Shown here: positions 1 to 7,371 of the stretch, in pieces | How the letters are laid out: each line of letters begins with the position of its first letter | Position numbering within the stretch: position 1 is the first letter of the stretch | Assembly (NCBI GenBank): GCA_011390695.1 | Contig: JAABRW010000158.1 | Location: 1-12,508 of the forward strand | DNA length: 12,508 nucleotides | Direction: 5' to 3' | Origin: Desulfotignum sp. | GTDB taxonomy: Bacteria; Desulfobacterota; Desulfobacteria; Desulfobacterales; Desulfobacteraceae | The notes under the pieces: generated by a model | What the model was told of the DNA's origin: nothing | What the model saw: only the letters and a program-made list of their open reading frames with translations | Databases searched by the model: none | Position numbers and translations under genes: made by a program

Positions 1-186
1 GCCATCATAGTGCCCTCTGAGCTGATGCCGGATGGAAAAACCCTTGATCTGAACCTGGATAATCCCTATCTCATCGGCGCCATTGCGGCCTGTATCATCG
101 GCGGGGTATTCAAAAACCTGCTCTTGACCATTGTTTTGAGCATGGTGGTTTTTCTGGGTGCCCAGTGGGCCTTTGCCATGGGATAA
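1..186 (+). CDS. azlD: AzlD-family branched-chain amino acid transport protein, C-terminal part
   Basis: The open frame enters from the left edge and ends at TAA 184-186, giving the last 61 residues of a small membrane protein. The visible part has a polar stretch (PDGKTLDLNLDNPYLIG) between hydrophobic segments (AAIAACIIGG-like, then LLLTIVLSMVVFLGAQW). This pattern, with a short loop followed by a final helix and a very short tail, fits AzlD, the small partner of AzlC in branched-chain amino acid export. The start and any azlC partner lie outside the window. It converges on pxpC with a 47-base gap in which I see no clear terminator. It is probably functionally unrelated to the 5-oxoprolinase cluster. 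The family call rests on a short piece and is moderate. Confidence 0.6.
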   Translation, partial: AIIVPSELMPDGKTLDLNLDNPYLIGAIAACIIGGVFKNLLLTIVLSMVVFLGAQWAFAMG

Positions 187-233
187 ACAGCTGCCTCCAG
201 GCCGAATCATATGGATGTCCGGTTTTGTAGACG

Positions 234-1172
234 CTACATGTGCTCCAGGATCATTGCCAGTTTTTTCTTTTCATCATGATAGATCTGGTGGGCGGTTTTC
301 AGATCAATGCTTTCAAATGAAATGGTATCTCCCGGGGTGGCCTGGGCCACCTTTGGGATATCTGTGGAGATCACGGTGGCGATTTTGGCATATCCCCCCA
401 CGGTCTGCTCCACCAAAAGGATGATGGGCTGTTCATCCGCCGGGATCTGGATGCCGCCGGGCATGGAGGGTTCCGATACAATGCTTTTGGGCATGCCCGG
501 TTTGATGGGAATCTTTTCTCCCTGCAGCCGGTACCCCATGCGGTCTGCCTTGGGGGTGACCATATATTGGGTCGTAAACAGGGTGGTTGCGCCCTGGTCA
601 AAAAAGTCATCCTGGGGGCCGGGAACTGCGCGCAGCAGCACATGGGACGGATACTCCGGAACCAGTTTTTCCGGTACCACCCTGTCACGGTTCAGCAGGT
701 CACCGCCATGGGCATCCAGGATATCGCCGGCCTTAAGGGGCCTGCCCATGAAACCGCCGAAACCGCCGCCCGCATAAGTGGAACAGGATCCCATGACCGG
801 CGGAACCTTAATCCCCCCGGTGACGGCCAGACAGGCCCGGCAGCCGGCCTGGACCTGGGAAATGGTCAGCACGTCACCGGGCTTCACCCGGATGGACCGC
901 CACTGCTCCTTGGGTTGGTCGTTCAGGGTGATGTCCATTTTTGCACCGGTGACAGCAATGTCCATGGATGAGAGAAATTTGAGGGACGGTCCCATGACCG
1001 TGATTTCCAATACAGCCCGGTTGGTGTCGTTGCCCACCAGCAGGTTGGCAGTGTCACAGGCAAAGGTGTCCAGAACCCCGCAGACAGGTACACCCATCTG
1101 CTGGAACCCGAACCTGCCTTTGTCCTGAACCGTGGTAAATCCGCCGGGGGCAAGTACTTCAAAAGCAGTCAT
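234..1172 (-). CDS. pxpC: 5-oxoprolinase subunit PxpC (KipA/biotin-dependent carboxyltransferase family)
   Basis: This 312-residue protein has the expected length for PxpC/KipA (Pfam carboxyltransferase domain, subdomain A and B type). Visible family motifs are LAPGGFTTVQDKGR near residues 8-20, GVLDTFACDTAN at 32-43, LAVTGGI at 115-121, VPGPQDDFF at 183-191, VTPKADRMGYRL at 205-216, EPSMPGGIQIP at 234-244, and LLVEQTVGGYAKIATVISTDI at about 252-272. In E. coli, PxpA, PxpB and PxpC together cleave 5-oxoproline to glutamate with ATP. The same fold forms half of the carboxyltransferase domain of urea carboxylase. Its ATG overlaps the pxpB stop by one base (TGATG), so translation is probably coupled. 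It is the last gene of the minus-strand run. No signal peptide is seen, so it should be cytoplasmic. The annotation is secure at family level; whether it acts in hydrolysis alone or in biotin-dependent carboxyl transfer is open. Confidence 0.93.
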   Translation of the reverse strand: MTAFEVLAPGGFTTVQDKGRFGFQQMGVPVCGVLDTFACDTANLLVGNDTNRAVLEITVMGPSLKFLSSMDIAVTGAKMDITLNDQPKEQWRSIRVKPGDVLTISQVQAGCRACLAVTGGIKVPPVMGSCSTYAGGGFGGFMGRPLKAGDILDAHGGDLLNRDRVVPEKLVPEYPSHVLLRAVPGPQDDFFDQGATTLFTTQYMVTPKADRMGYRLQGEKIPIKPGMPKSIVSEPSMPGGIQIPADEQPIILLVEQTVGGYAKIATVISTDIPKVAQATPGDTISFESIDLKTAHQIYHDEKKKLAMILEHM

Positions 1173-1879
1173 CAGCGGGTCTCCTTTTGGGTCAGACGGT
1201 TATATTCAGATTCGGATATGGGCACAAATTTTATCTTATCCCCTGCCCGGTAAAGAAAGGGGTCTTTTTTCCCGGGTGCAAACAGGTTCAGGGGGGTTCT
1301 TCCGATGAGCTGCCACCCGCCGGGACTGGCAATGGGATACATGCCGGTCTGGTTGTTGGCAATGCCCACAGAACCTTTGGGTACGACCATGCGCGGGGTG
1401 TTCAGCCGGGGCGTGAACAATCTTTTATCCAGTCCCCCCAGAAAGGCAAATCCCGGGGTAAATCCTACCATATAGATCAGGTATTCCGGGGCCGCATGCA
1501 CCTGGATCACCTGTTCCTGTGTCAGGCCGGAGTTTTTTTGAACATTGCCGATATCCGGACCGAACTCACCGCCATAACATACTGGAATTTCAACGATCCT
1601 GAATGTATTCGGATCCATTTCCGCCCGGCTGGTTTCCAGTTTTTCAACCAGCAGATACAAGCTGTCCGGATCGGTCTGTTCCGGGTCATAAATGAATAAA
1701 AGGGACCGGTAGGTGGGGATCACTTCCAGTATCCCTTCCGGCTTTTCTTTTTCCAGAACCCCGGCCATGGCCCGCACCTTTGCATTCACCTGCGGATCAA
1801 TGCCGTCACCGAATTCCACCAGAAATCCTTTGTCACCGGCCAGACGGCAGACCGGTCTGTCATACACCTGTGCGGTCAT
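1172..1879 (-). CDS. pxpB: 5-oxoprolinase subunit PxpB (KipI family)
   Basis: This 235-residue protein starts with MTAQVYDRP. I chose this start because its ATG overlaps the pxpA stop in an ATGA arrangement. The longer open frame upstream (to 1987) would run 36 codons inside pxpA and begins with an Arg/Gly-rich non-homologous stretch. Family motifs include VEFGDGIDPQVN (21-32), VIPTYRSLLFIYDP (53-66), IPVCYGG (98-104), VHAAPEYLIYMVGFTPGFAFLGGL (127-150) and SVGIANNQTGMYPIASPGGW (170-189). PxpB pairs with PxpC. In Bacillus the pair is KipI/KipA, first described as a sporulation-kinase inhibitor and its antagonist. In E. coli it is part of 5-oxoprolinase. The KipI/KipA pair is homologous to the carboxyltransferase domain of urea carboxylase. 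The next gene, pxpC, overlaps by one base. Confidence 0.93.
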   Translation of the reverse strand: MTAQVYDRPVCRLAGDKGFLVEFGDGIDPQVNAKVRAMAGVLEKEKPEGILEVIPTYRSLLFIYDPEQTDPDSLYLLVEKLETSRAEMDPNTFRIVEIPVCYGGEFGPDIGNVQKNSGLTQEQVIQVHAAPEYLIYMVGFTPGFAFLGGLDKRLFTPRLNTPRMVVPKGSVGIANNQTGMYPIASPGGWQLIGRTPLNLFAPGKKDPFLYRAGDKIKFVPISESEYNRLTQKETR

Positions 1880-2655
1880 AACGCTGATTTTTCCCCCATG
1901 GGTGTCACCTGTACCCCATTGGTTTCCAGAATGCTTCTGATGTTTTTCACCAGGGCCACGGCAGCCGGGTTGTCTCCGTGCACGCACAGGGAGTGCACTT
2001 CCAGATCGATGCGGCTGCCGTCCACAGCAATGACATATCCATTGGCCATGTCCAGGGCCCGCTGCGCCACTGTGTCCGGATCTGAAATAACCGCACCGGG
2101 CTGTTTTCTGGAAACCAGTGTCCCTTCGGGCGTATAAGCCCGGTCCGGAAAGGCTTCATATGCCACCTTGAGCCCCAGCTCCGCCCCCATGCGCCGCATG
2201 GGTTCCCCTTTTTTGCCTGCCAGGGCCACAAACAAAAGGTCCGGATCAATGGCCAGTATGCCTGCGGTAACCCCTCTGGCAACGGTATCATTTTCCACCG
2301 CATCCAGGTAAAGTGCCCCATGGGGTTTGACATGCTGCATTTTTGCCCCGTGGGCCCGGCAGAAACCCTGGAGGGCCCCTACCTGGTAGATGACATACTG
2401 CTGGATCTCGGTTTCCAAGCAGGCCATGTGCCGCCGGCCGAATCCTGAAAGATCCGGATATCCCGGATGGGCACCGATACCCACTTTTTTCTGCTGTGCC
2501 AGTTTCACGGTCTTGTCCATGACCAGAGGATCTCCGGCATGGAATCCGCAGGCAATATTGGCCGAGGTGATATGGTCCATGACCTCGGTGTCCATGCCGA
2601 TGGTGTACGCACCAAAGCTTTCTCCCATATCACAGTTCAAATCGATGTGTTTCAT
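1876..2655 (-). CDS. pxpA: 5-oxoprolinase subunit PxpA (LamB/YcsF family)
   Basis: This 259-residue protein matches the usual length and motifs of YcsF/PxpA: HIDLNCDMGESFG at 3-15, ANIACGFHAGDP at 32-43, GIGAHPGYPDLSGFGRR at 59-75, VKPHGALY at 109-116 and SLCVHGDNP at 222-230. The conserved Asp, Glu and His residues in these motifs line the presumed active site of the family's TIM-barrel-like polysaccharide-deacetylase-type fold. PxpA is the subunit of the ATP-dependent 5-oxoprolinase needed in addition to PxpB and PxpC. An AAGG ribosome site lies about 9 bases before the ATG. The stop overlaps the pxpB start by four bases (ATGA). It sits 103 bases downstream of dctM; that gap holds what looks like the remnant tail of another dctM. 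Confidence 0.95.
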   Translation of the reverse strand: MKHIDLNCDMGESFGAYTIGMDTEVMDHITSANIACGFHAGDPLVMDKTVKLAQQKKVGIGAHPGYPDLSGFGRRHMACLETEIQQYVIYQVGALQGFCRAHGAKMQHVKPHGALYLDAVENDTVARGVTAGILAIDPDLLFVALAGKKGEPMRRMGAELGLKVAYEAFPDRAYTPEGTLVSRKQPGAVISDPDTVAQRALDMANGYVIAVDGSRIDLEVHSLCVHGDNPAAVALVKNIRSILETNGVQVTPMGEKSAL

Positions 2656-2676
2656 GGTTCATTACCTTAAAAAGTT

Positions 2677-2718
2677 TTAGTTGGCTTTCATCAGGTTGGG
2701 CAGATACAGGGCGATATC
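2677..2718 (-). pseudogene. Fossil C-terminus of a different TRAP DctM gene
   Basis: On the minus strand, 2718-2677 reads DIALYLPNLMKAN followed by TAA. An I-x-L-x-LPNLM ending is typical of the extreme C-terminus of DctM large permease subunits. The intact dctM just upstream ends differently (FPDMALIFSRMVA) and has its own stop at 2759-2761. Upstream of 2718 the same frame (…SASFGTL) no longer looks like a permease, so only about 13 codons survive. There is no start or ribosome site. I read this as the scar of an earlier TRAP transporter that preceded pxpA directly. The motif match is by eye; chance similarity is possible because the piece is short. Confidence 0.5.
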
Positions 2719-2758
2719 CAAAGTTCCGAATGATGCGGAAATGGTTGATATAGAAAGT

Positions 2759-4045
2759 TTATGCAACCATTCGGCTGAAAATCAGGGCCATGTCCGGAAA
2801 TGCCACCAACAACGCAATCATCAATGCAATCATAATTACAAAAGGGATGCTGCCAATCATAATATCACTGATGGATCCTCTCTGACGGACACCCTGAACC
2901 ACATATAGATTCAACCCCACTGGGGGAGTGATCAAAGCCATTTCAATAAGCAAAATAATAATTATTCCGAACCATACAGGGTTGTACCCAAGACCGACCA
3001 TCACCGGTGCGACTATAGGGATGGTGATTACCATCAAAGATAACGTCTCTACAAAAAATCCAAGTACAATATATAGCATGATAATTACCAGTAGCGTTTT
3101 AAAGGCTGAAAGGCCAAGATTGTTCACAAACTCTGTGAGCTGTTCTGCCAGCCCGATGGAATCCAGTATAAAGTTCAGAAAATTGGCTGCCACCAGGATC
3201 AGCATAATCATGGCGGTTGTTCGCATAGTCCCTTCAAAAACCGTTTTCATAAAATTTAATGTTACGGCCTTATACCGGAAAGCAAGCCCCAGAGAAAACA
3301 GCACCCCCAAAGCAGCCGATTCGGTGGGCGTGGCAATGCCGGCATATATGGAGCCGATGACCACAATAAAAATAAGAATGACCGGGATTAGATCCACAAG
3401 GCTGCTGAGTCGCTGTTCAAAAGTGGCATGACTTTTTCTGCCACTGAATTCAGGCCTGAAAACACATATCAAAAAAATACAGCCCATGAACAGAATGGTC
3501 AGAATAACACCGGGAACAATGCCCGCCAGAAAAAGCTGAGGGATGGACGTATTGGTCAAAAAACCATACACAATCAGGTTGATTGACGGGGGAATCAGAA
3601 TTCCCAATGTCCCACCAGCAGCAATAGAACCTGCGAACAAGCTTTCTTTGTACTGGTATCGTCTTGCCTGGGGCAATGCCACGGTGGTAATAGTTGCTGC
3701 GGTTGCCACGCTTGACCCTGATGTAGCAGCAAACATGGCGGAAGTCGCAATGTTTGCATGCATCAGCCCTCCCGGCAGCCAGGATAACCACCGATCAAGA
3801 GCAGTGTATGTTTTTTGGGCAATGCCAGCGCGTAAAAGGATTTCACCCAACAAAACAAACAAGGGGATGGCAAGTAGGATAAAATCTGTACTGGCGGTCC
3901 AGGAAATTTCTCCAATAGCTTTATAAAGTGGCAGATCAGAAAAAATTTCACCAATGGAAAAGCCCAGCACGATGAGAGCCGCAGCTACAGGGATACTCAG
4001 CAGCAACAAGGATAAAAGAATGCCAAGGGTGATAGTTACGATCAT
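2759..4045 (-). CDS. dctM: TRAP transporter large permease subunit (DctM family)
   Basis: This 428-residue, very hydrophobic protein has the full length expected of DctM. It has many membrane segments from the N-terminus (IVTITLGILLSLLLLSIPVAAALIVLGF) to the C-terminus, and typical DctM signatures: ILLAIPLFVLLGEILLRAG at about 56-74, AATSGSSVATAATI near 106-119, GTLGILIPPSINLIVYG at about 144-160, ATPTESAALGVLFSL near 238-252 and ALITPPVGLNLYVVQG near 375-390. It forms the sodium-coupled translocation channel together with DctQ and is fed by the periplasmic DctP. The ATG overlaps the dctQ stop by four bases (ATGA). The composition is AT-richer than pxpABC. The substrate cannot be read from this subunit; the context suggests 5-oxoproline, glutamate or a related carboxylate. 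Confidence 0.95.
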   Translation of the reverse strand: MIVTITLGILLSLLLLSIPVAAALIVLGFSIGEIFSDLPLYKAIGEISWTASTDFILLAIPLFVLLGEILLRAGIAQKTYTALDRWLSWLPGGLMHANIATSAMFAATSGSSVATAATITTVALPQARRYQYKESLFAGSIAAGGTLGILIPPSINLIVYGFLTNTSIPQLFLAGIVPGVILTILFMGCIFLICVFRPEFSGRKSHATFEQRLSSLVDLIPVILIFIVVIGSIYAGIATPTESAALGVLFSLGLAFRYKAVTLNFMKTVFEGTMRTTAMIMLILVAANFLNFILDSIGLAEQLTEFVNNLGLSAFKTLLVIIMLYIVLGFFVETLSLMVITIPIVAPVMVGLGYNPVWFGIIIILLIEMALITPPVGLNLYVVQGVRQRGSISDIMIGSIPFVIMIALMIALLVAFPDMALIFSRMVA

Positions 4046-4626
4046 TGGTCACCTCCCGGTGCTGTAATAGATTCCTGACCGATTTTTTCCTTCAAATCTG
4101 TGGTACCTGCAAGTTTTTGAGCGGCATGGAAGTCTTTTTTAAAAAGACTGGCGAGAGTACCGAAAAGGATAAGGCAGATGCACAAGGTAAATCCCCAAAG
4201 CCCCAAAAGCCATATTAACTGGGGAATCCACAAAGGGGTGTGCAGGGGTGTATTGGCTGTGGACCCCTTTAAAAAGGAAATCCAAAAAACTTGGAACCCA
4301 TAATAAGACAATACCAGCATATACGTCCCGAGCAGAAGTAATGACAAAACATCCAGTATATGGCGCATCGTTTGCGAAAACATGGTATACAGCACATCTA
4401 TCCTGATATGGGCTTTCTGGAAAAGGGCATAGGAAAACCCAAAGCTGCAACTGGCAGCCAGAGCGTAACTGGAGATCTCATCAGCCCCGCCCATGGAAAT
4501 AGAGAACACCTTTCTTAAAATCACCTCAACGGTAATAAGGATGGAGATTAAAAATAAAATAATCCCTCCTGCCCATGCAGCGACCCGTGACAAACGTTCC
4601 CCTTTCAATATCAATCTATTTATCAT
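4042..4626 (-). CDS. dctQ: TRAP transporter small permease subunit (DctQ family)
   Basis: This small membrane protein (194 residues from MINRLILKGE) has the four-helix pattern of DctQ: segments near VAAWAGGIILFLISILITVEVILR, SYALAASCSFGFSYALF, LDVLSLLLLGTYMLVLSYYG, and WIPQLIWLLGLWGFTLCICLILF, followed by a charged tail. The short SIXMGGADEISSYA-like stretch after helix 1 is typical of the family. I chose ATG 4626 because AGGAAGG stands 5 bases before it. An ATG seven codons upstream (4647, MANRKVF) has AAGGAG only one base away, which is too close. If 4647 is used the protein is 201 residues. DctQ links the permease to the binding-protein cycle. It overlaps dctM by 4 bases and is separated from dctP by a strong hairpin. 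Confidence 0.88.
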   Translation of the reverse strand: MINRLILKGERLSRVAAWAGGIILFLISILITVEVILRKVFSISMGGADEISSYALAASCSFGFSYALFQKAHIRIDVLYTMFSQTMRHILDVLSLLLLGTYMLVLSYYGFQVFWISFLKGSTANTPLHTPLWIPQLIWLLGLWGFTLCICLILFGTLASLFKKDFHAAQKLAGTTDLKEKIGQESITAPGGDQ

Positions 4627-4667
4627 GAAAACCTTCCTGTTTGCCATTCTCCTTGTGATGCCGAAAC

Positions 4668-4711
4668 AGTATCAACTGCCGGCACTGCCATCTGTGCCGG
4701 CAGTTGATACT
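4668..4711 (-). promoter_or_regulatory. Perfect 18-bp intercistronic hairpin between dctP and dctQ
   Basis: The arms AGTATCAACTGCCGGCAC (4668-4685) and GTGCCGGCAGTTGATACT (4694-4711) are exact reverse complements around an 8-base loop. The hairpin lies in the transcribed gap after the dctP stop. In the direction of transcription it is not followed by a T-run (next bases are GTTTCGGC), so a plain terminator is unlikely. Such structures between a binding-protein gene and its permease genes commonly protect the upstream mRNA from 3' decay or partly attenuate read-through, so that the binding protein is made in excess. That role is an inference here; the structure is directly visible. Confidence 0.75.
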
Positions 4712-4726
4712 ATATTAAAATTGCAT

Positions 4727-5785
4727 TCATGGCTTGGCTGTGAAACCGACCACCTTCCCAACGCTGTTATTCCATTTTTCAACAACAGCTGTATCTACCT
4801 TGCCGGCCCAAGCTGGTAACACTTTTTCAATCAATATGGTTCTCGCCAGGTCTGTATCCCCTTGCGTGATTGGAATCAGGCTTACATTACCAGGTTCTCC
4901 ATACATGCAGGTACTGCCAGTGCCGCTGAGACATTCAAGTCCTTGCTTTGTTTCTTCTTCCGTCACTTTCCAGGCCGGTTCCATTAATTCTGTCTTGATC
5001 AGGGACGTAAGTTTTTCTTGGTCAGAAGCACCCAATTCATTCCAGGTTTTCATACTCATTGTGCCGATTACATAATCCCATCCGCCCACAGGCAGGGGAT
5101 AGACATAATCTGAAACCTCGCCCCATCCTGCGGAAAATCCGGACAGGCTTCCGGTAATGGCGCAGGATACAATACCCCGTTGAAGAGCCTGGGGAACTTC
5201 ACTGAAAGAAAGGGTGATGCCGGATGCACCAAGAGCCGTAACAAATTCAGATGTTGTCCACCCACTGGCTCTTATTTTTTTCCCTTTCAAATCACTCAGG
5301 CCATTGATTTGGACATTACTGAAAATTACCTGAGCCGGATAGGGAACTATGCTTAACAATTTGACATCAAAATCCTTATTCAAATACTCTGCCATGGTAT
5401 TCCAATAGGCATCAACCACCTTGCGGGCAGTTTCAATATCTGGGGCCATTGCCGGCAGATCCAACCCTGCCAGAGCCGGTGAATCCGGTACCACATAATC
5501 AGCCACGGTATGGACCACATCAAATACTCCCATTTTAATGCCGCGCAAAACAGCCGGCCCTTTGAGCTTGACCTGACTTAAACTGGTCATGCTGGTTTCA
5601 ATCCCCATTTCTTTGGGTACAACCTGGGTCCAAAATGGTTTTTCAAAATTTTTGAACATGGTCAAGCTGCTCCAAGAGCCCACAACCCGGATTTTTTTGT
5701 CTGATGCCAAGGTGGACGGGGCAAAAAACAGAATGGATAAGAAACTGACTGCCAACATTGTTAGAATTTTTTTTTGAATCCGCAT
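4727..5785 (-). CDS. dctP: TRAP transporter periplasmic substrate-binding protein (DctP family)
   Basis: This 352-residue protein has a Sec signal peptide: MRIQKK, a hydrophobic core (about 7-22), and a likely cleavage after residue 27 (STLA). The mature part fits DctP. It has LKGPAVLRGIKMGVFDVVHTVADYV near 74-98, DLKGKKIRASG at 165-175, whose Arg172 corresponds to the conserved carboxylate-binding arginine, and FSEVPQALQRGIVSCAITG at 194-212. It binds the substrate, probably a carboxylate, in the periplasm and hands it to DctQM. A strong site, AAAAGGAGAA, stands 7 bases before the ATG and overlaps the stop of the preceding ycsI-like gene (13-base gap). Unusually, the C-terminal part contains two cysteines eight residues apart (C285, C293) in a Gly/Ser-rich stretch, possibly an exported disulfide loop. 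The ligand is unknown. Confidence 0.93.
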   Translation of the reverse strand: MRIQKKILTMLAVSFLSILFFAPSTLASDKKIRVVGSWSSLTMFKNFEKPFWTQVVPKEMGIETSMTSLSQVKLKGPAVLRGIKMGVFDVVHTVADYVVPDSPALAGLDLPAMAPDIETARKVVDAYWNTMAEYLNKDFDVKLLSIVPYPAQVIFSNVQINGLSDLKGKKIRASGWTTSEFVTALGASGITLSFSEVPQALQRGIVSCAITGSLSGFSAGWGEVSDYVYPLPVGGWDYVIGTMSMKTWNELGASDQEKLTSLIKTELMEPAWKVTEEETKQGLECLSGTGSTCMYGEPGNVSLIPITQGDTDLARTILIEKVLPAWAGKVDTAVVEKWNNSVGKVVGFTAKP

Positions 5786-5798
5786 AAAGATTCTCCTT

Positions 5799-6578
5799 TT
5801 AAATTAAGGTTTTTAAAAAATTATCATTTCGCATATCGCCAACAAACATGAATCCTGGTGCATGGGTAATGGCAAAAGGCAGACCAGCTTGCATCAGGAC
5901 ATTTTGAGGCGTTACCCCGCATGCCCAGAATACCGGAATTTCATCTGGCCTGATCTCAACAGAATCACCAAAATCCGGCTGGTCAACATTCCGGATACCA
6001 ATCATTTCCGGATACCCGATATGAACCGGCTCACCATGAACACCAGGATATCGACCGGTGACAAGACATGCTAGAGGCACCAGGGAATGATGGATCGGAC
6101 GCATGCTCACAACCATGTTGCCTGAAAACGGTCCGCTTGGCTTCAGGGGAATATTGGTATTATACATGGCCACATTTTTTTTCTCCTCAATGTGACGTAA
6201 CCGGATGCCGGATTCAACCAAGGCCTGTTCAAAAGAAAAACTGCACCCAAGCAGGAAAAAGACAAGATCGTCCGAATAGTAATCATGGATCTGGACAATT
6301 TCATCACACACCTTTCCATTTTTCCAGATCAGATATAGGGGAATAGTATCCAAAAGATCGGCATTTTCAGCCAGTTTCATGGTATGATGGCCCCCTGGCC
6401 CTACAACCTCAAGCAAGGGGCACGGTTTGGGATTTTCTTTGCAAAACCGTTTGAAATCATTTGAATATATCTCCGGAACCACCACCAGGTTCGCCTGGAC
6501 ATATCCTTCACAGAACCCAGCCGTATGCTGGTTAAATTTTCCTCTCGCAGAAAGTAACCGCAATTCTTTTGGAGTCAT
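5799..6578 (-). CDS. YcsI/DUF1445 family putative hydro-lyase (D-glutamate cyclase-like)
   Basis: This 259-residue cytoplasmic protein has the normal length and motifs of the YcsI/DUF1445 family: TAGFCEGYVQANLVVVP at 19-35, FFLLGCSFSFEQAL at 107-120, MYNTNIPL at 138-145, SGPFSGNMVVSMRPI at 148-162, GEPVHIGYPEMIGI at 182-195, PVFWACGVTPQ at 215-225 and ITHAPGFMFVGD at 237-248. The family includes the DUF1445 domain of the mitochondrial D-glutamate cyclase, which converts D-glutamate to 5-oxo-D-proline. Bacterial members are mostly annotated as putative hydro-lyases. In Bacillus, ycsI sits beside ycsF and kipI-kipA, as here. The ATG is preceded by AAGGGAA. It is followed 13 bases later by dctP. 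A role in making or interconverting 5-oxoproline for PxpABC is a context inference; the true substrate here is not shown. Confidence 0.88.
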   Translation of the reverse strand: MTPKELRLLSARGKFNQHTAGFCEGYVQANLVVVPEIYSNDFKRFCKENPKPCPLLEVVGPGGHHTMKLAENADLLDTIPLYLIWKNGKVCDEIVQIHDYYSDDLVFFLLGCSFSFEQALVESGIRLRHIEEKKNVAMYNTNIPLKPSGPFSGNMVVSMRPIHHSLVPLACLVTGRYPGVHGEPVHIGYPEMIGIRNVDQPDFGDSVEIRPDEIPVFWACGVTPQNVLMQAGLPFAITHAPGFMFVGDMRNDNFLKTLI

Positions 6579-6657
6579 TAAGTTTCCCTTTTTTGATAGA
6601 TTTTTTTATTTCCACCATGCTTCAATATGTTAGCGTTTTCACGCATGGAACAGCCTT

Positions 6658-7350
6658 TCATGAGGTCATAAACACAATAATTCTATCCCTGAACGTCAGT
6701 ATATGTTCTGAAATCAGTTGCTTTGTCTGGACGGCATCTCTTTCAGCCAGGCTTTTTATGATCTGGTCATGTTCATGAAATACCGATTGGTAATGGGTTT
6801 TCAATGGCCGTTTGGGGTCGATAACGTTGTCATAGGAGAGGTAAGACAGCCGTTTGGCCTCACTTCTGATGTCTTTTACAGCCCGGATAAGAAACTCGTT
6901 CTGGGAACACCTGGCAAAATGCATGTGAAATTCATGGTTTGCCTCCACCAGGTCAAACACATCATTGGCCATGATGGCTTTTTGTGCCCAGAGGTTGGCT
7001 GCCTTCATTTTTTCCAGAAAAACAGTGCAGTCCTTATCCACGGCAATATCCACAATCCCCAGTTCGATCAGCTTCATGCTTTCAAACATGGCCTTGGTGT
7101 TCTGCAGGGTGATGGGCCGGACAATCACCCCTTTTTTGGGATGGGATTCCACCATTTTTTCGCCGTGCAGCCGCACCAGGGCCTCCCGGATAGGGGTCCG
7201 CCCGATGCCCAGATCCTCCACCAGCTGGTTTTCCTCCAGGTGCTGGCTGGGCTGGTATTCCAGGCAGATGATCTTTTTCACCAGGGTTTCATAGGCTTTT
7301 ACAGCCAGGGGCTGTTTGGGAATTTTCTGCACTTTTAACGATTTTTCCAT
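6658..7350 (-). CDS. GntR-family transcriptional regulator with FCD ligand-binding domain
   Basis: This 230-residue protein has an N-terminal winged helix-turn-helix (about residues 14-80; LVEDLGIGRTPIREALVRLHGEKMVESHPKKGVIVRPI contains the GntR signature) and a C-terminal all-helical FCD domain (about 88-220). Candidate metal/ligand-binding positions of FCD proteins are visible: NHEFHMH at 138-144 (H142), FHEHD at 191-195 (H194) and SEHI at 214-217 (H216). FCD regulators usually sense small carboxylates and derepress catabolic genes. It stands first in the minus-strand run and divergent to the biotin genes, with palindromes in the shared upstream region, so it likely controls both arms. Its 3' end is clearly AT-richer than its 5' end (21 of 60 G+C at 6661-6720 against 38 of 60 at 7141-7200). 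The 79-base gap to the next gene would allow co-transcription or a separate promoter. Confidence 0.92.
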   Translation of the reverse strand: MEKSLKVQKIPKQPLAVKAYETLVKKIICLEYQPSQHLEENQLVEDLGIGRTPIREALVRLHGEKMVESHPKKGVIVRPITLQNTKAMFESMKLIELGIVDIAVDKDCTVFLEKMKAANLWAQKAIMANDVFDLVEANHEFHMHFARCSQNEFLIRAVKDIRSEAKRLSYLSYDNVIDPKRPLKTHYQSVFHEHDQIIKSLAERDAVQTKQLISEHILTFRDRIIVFMTS

Positions 7351-7371
7351 ATACGATGCTTTTTTCTCATT

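Noticed and set aside
307..1128. Several plus-strand frames opposite pxpC
   Set aside because: They are mirror frames of a clearly conserved gene, overlap each other and show no protein-like pattern.
1880..1987. Longer N-terminus for PxpB
   Set aside because: It would overlap pxpA by 37 codons with an Arg/Gly-rich stretch; the ATGA overlap start at 1879 fits the family.
6579..6657. Inverted CCATGC/GCATGG repeat in the gap between the regulator and ycsI as a terminator
   Set aside because: The 6-bp arms are far apart and not followed by a proper T-run in the transcript direction; T-rich plus-strand stretches here are A-runs on the transcribed strand.
6718..7338. A 206-codon plus-strand frame opposite the GntR regulator gene
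   Set aside because: It is antisense to a strong GntR/FCD match, with His/Phe-rich low-likelihood composition.
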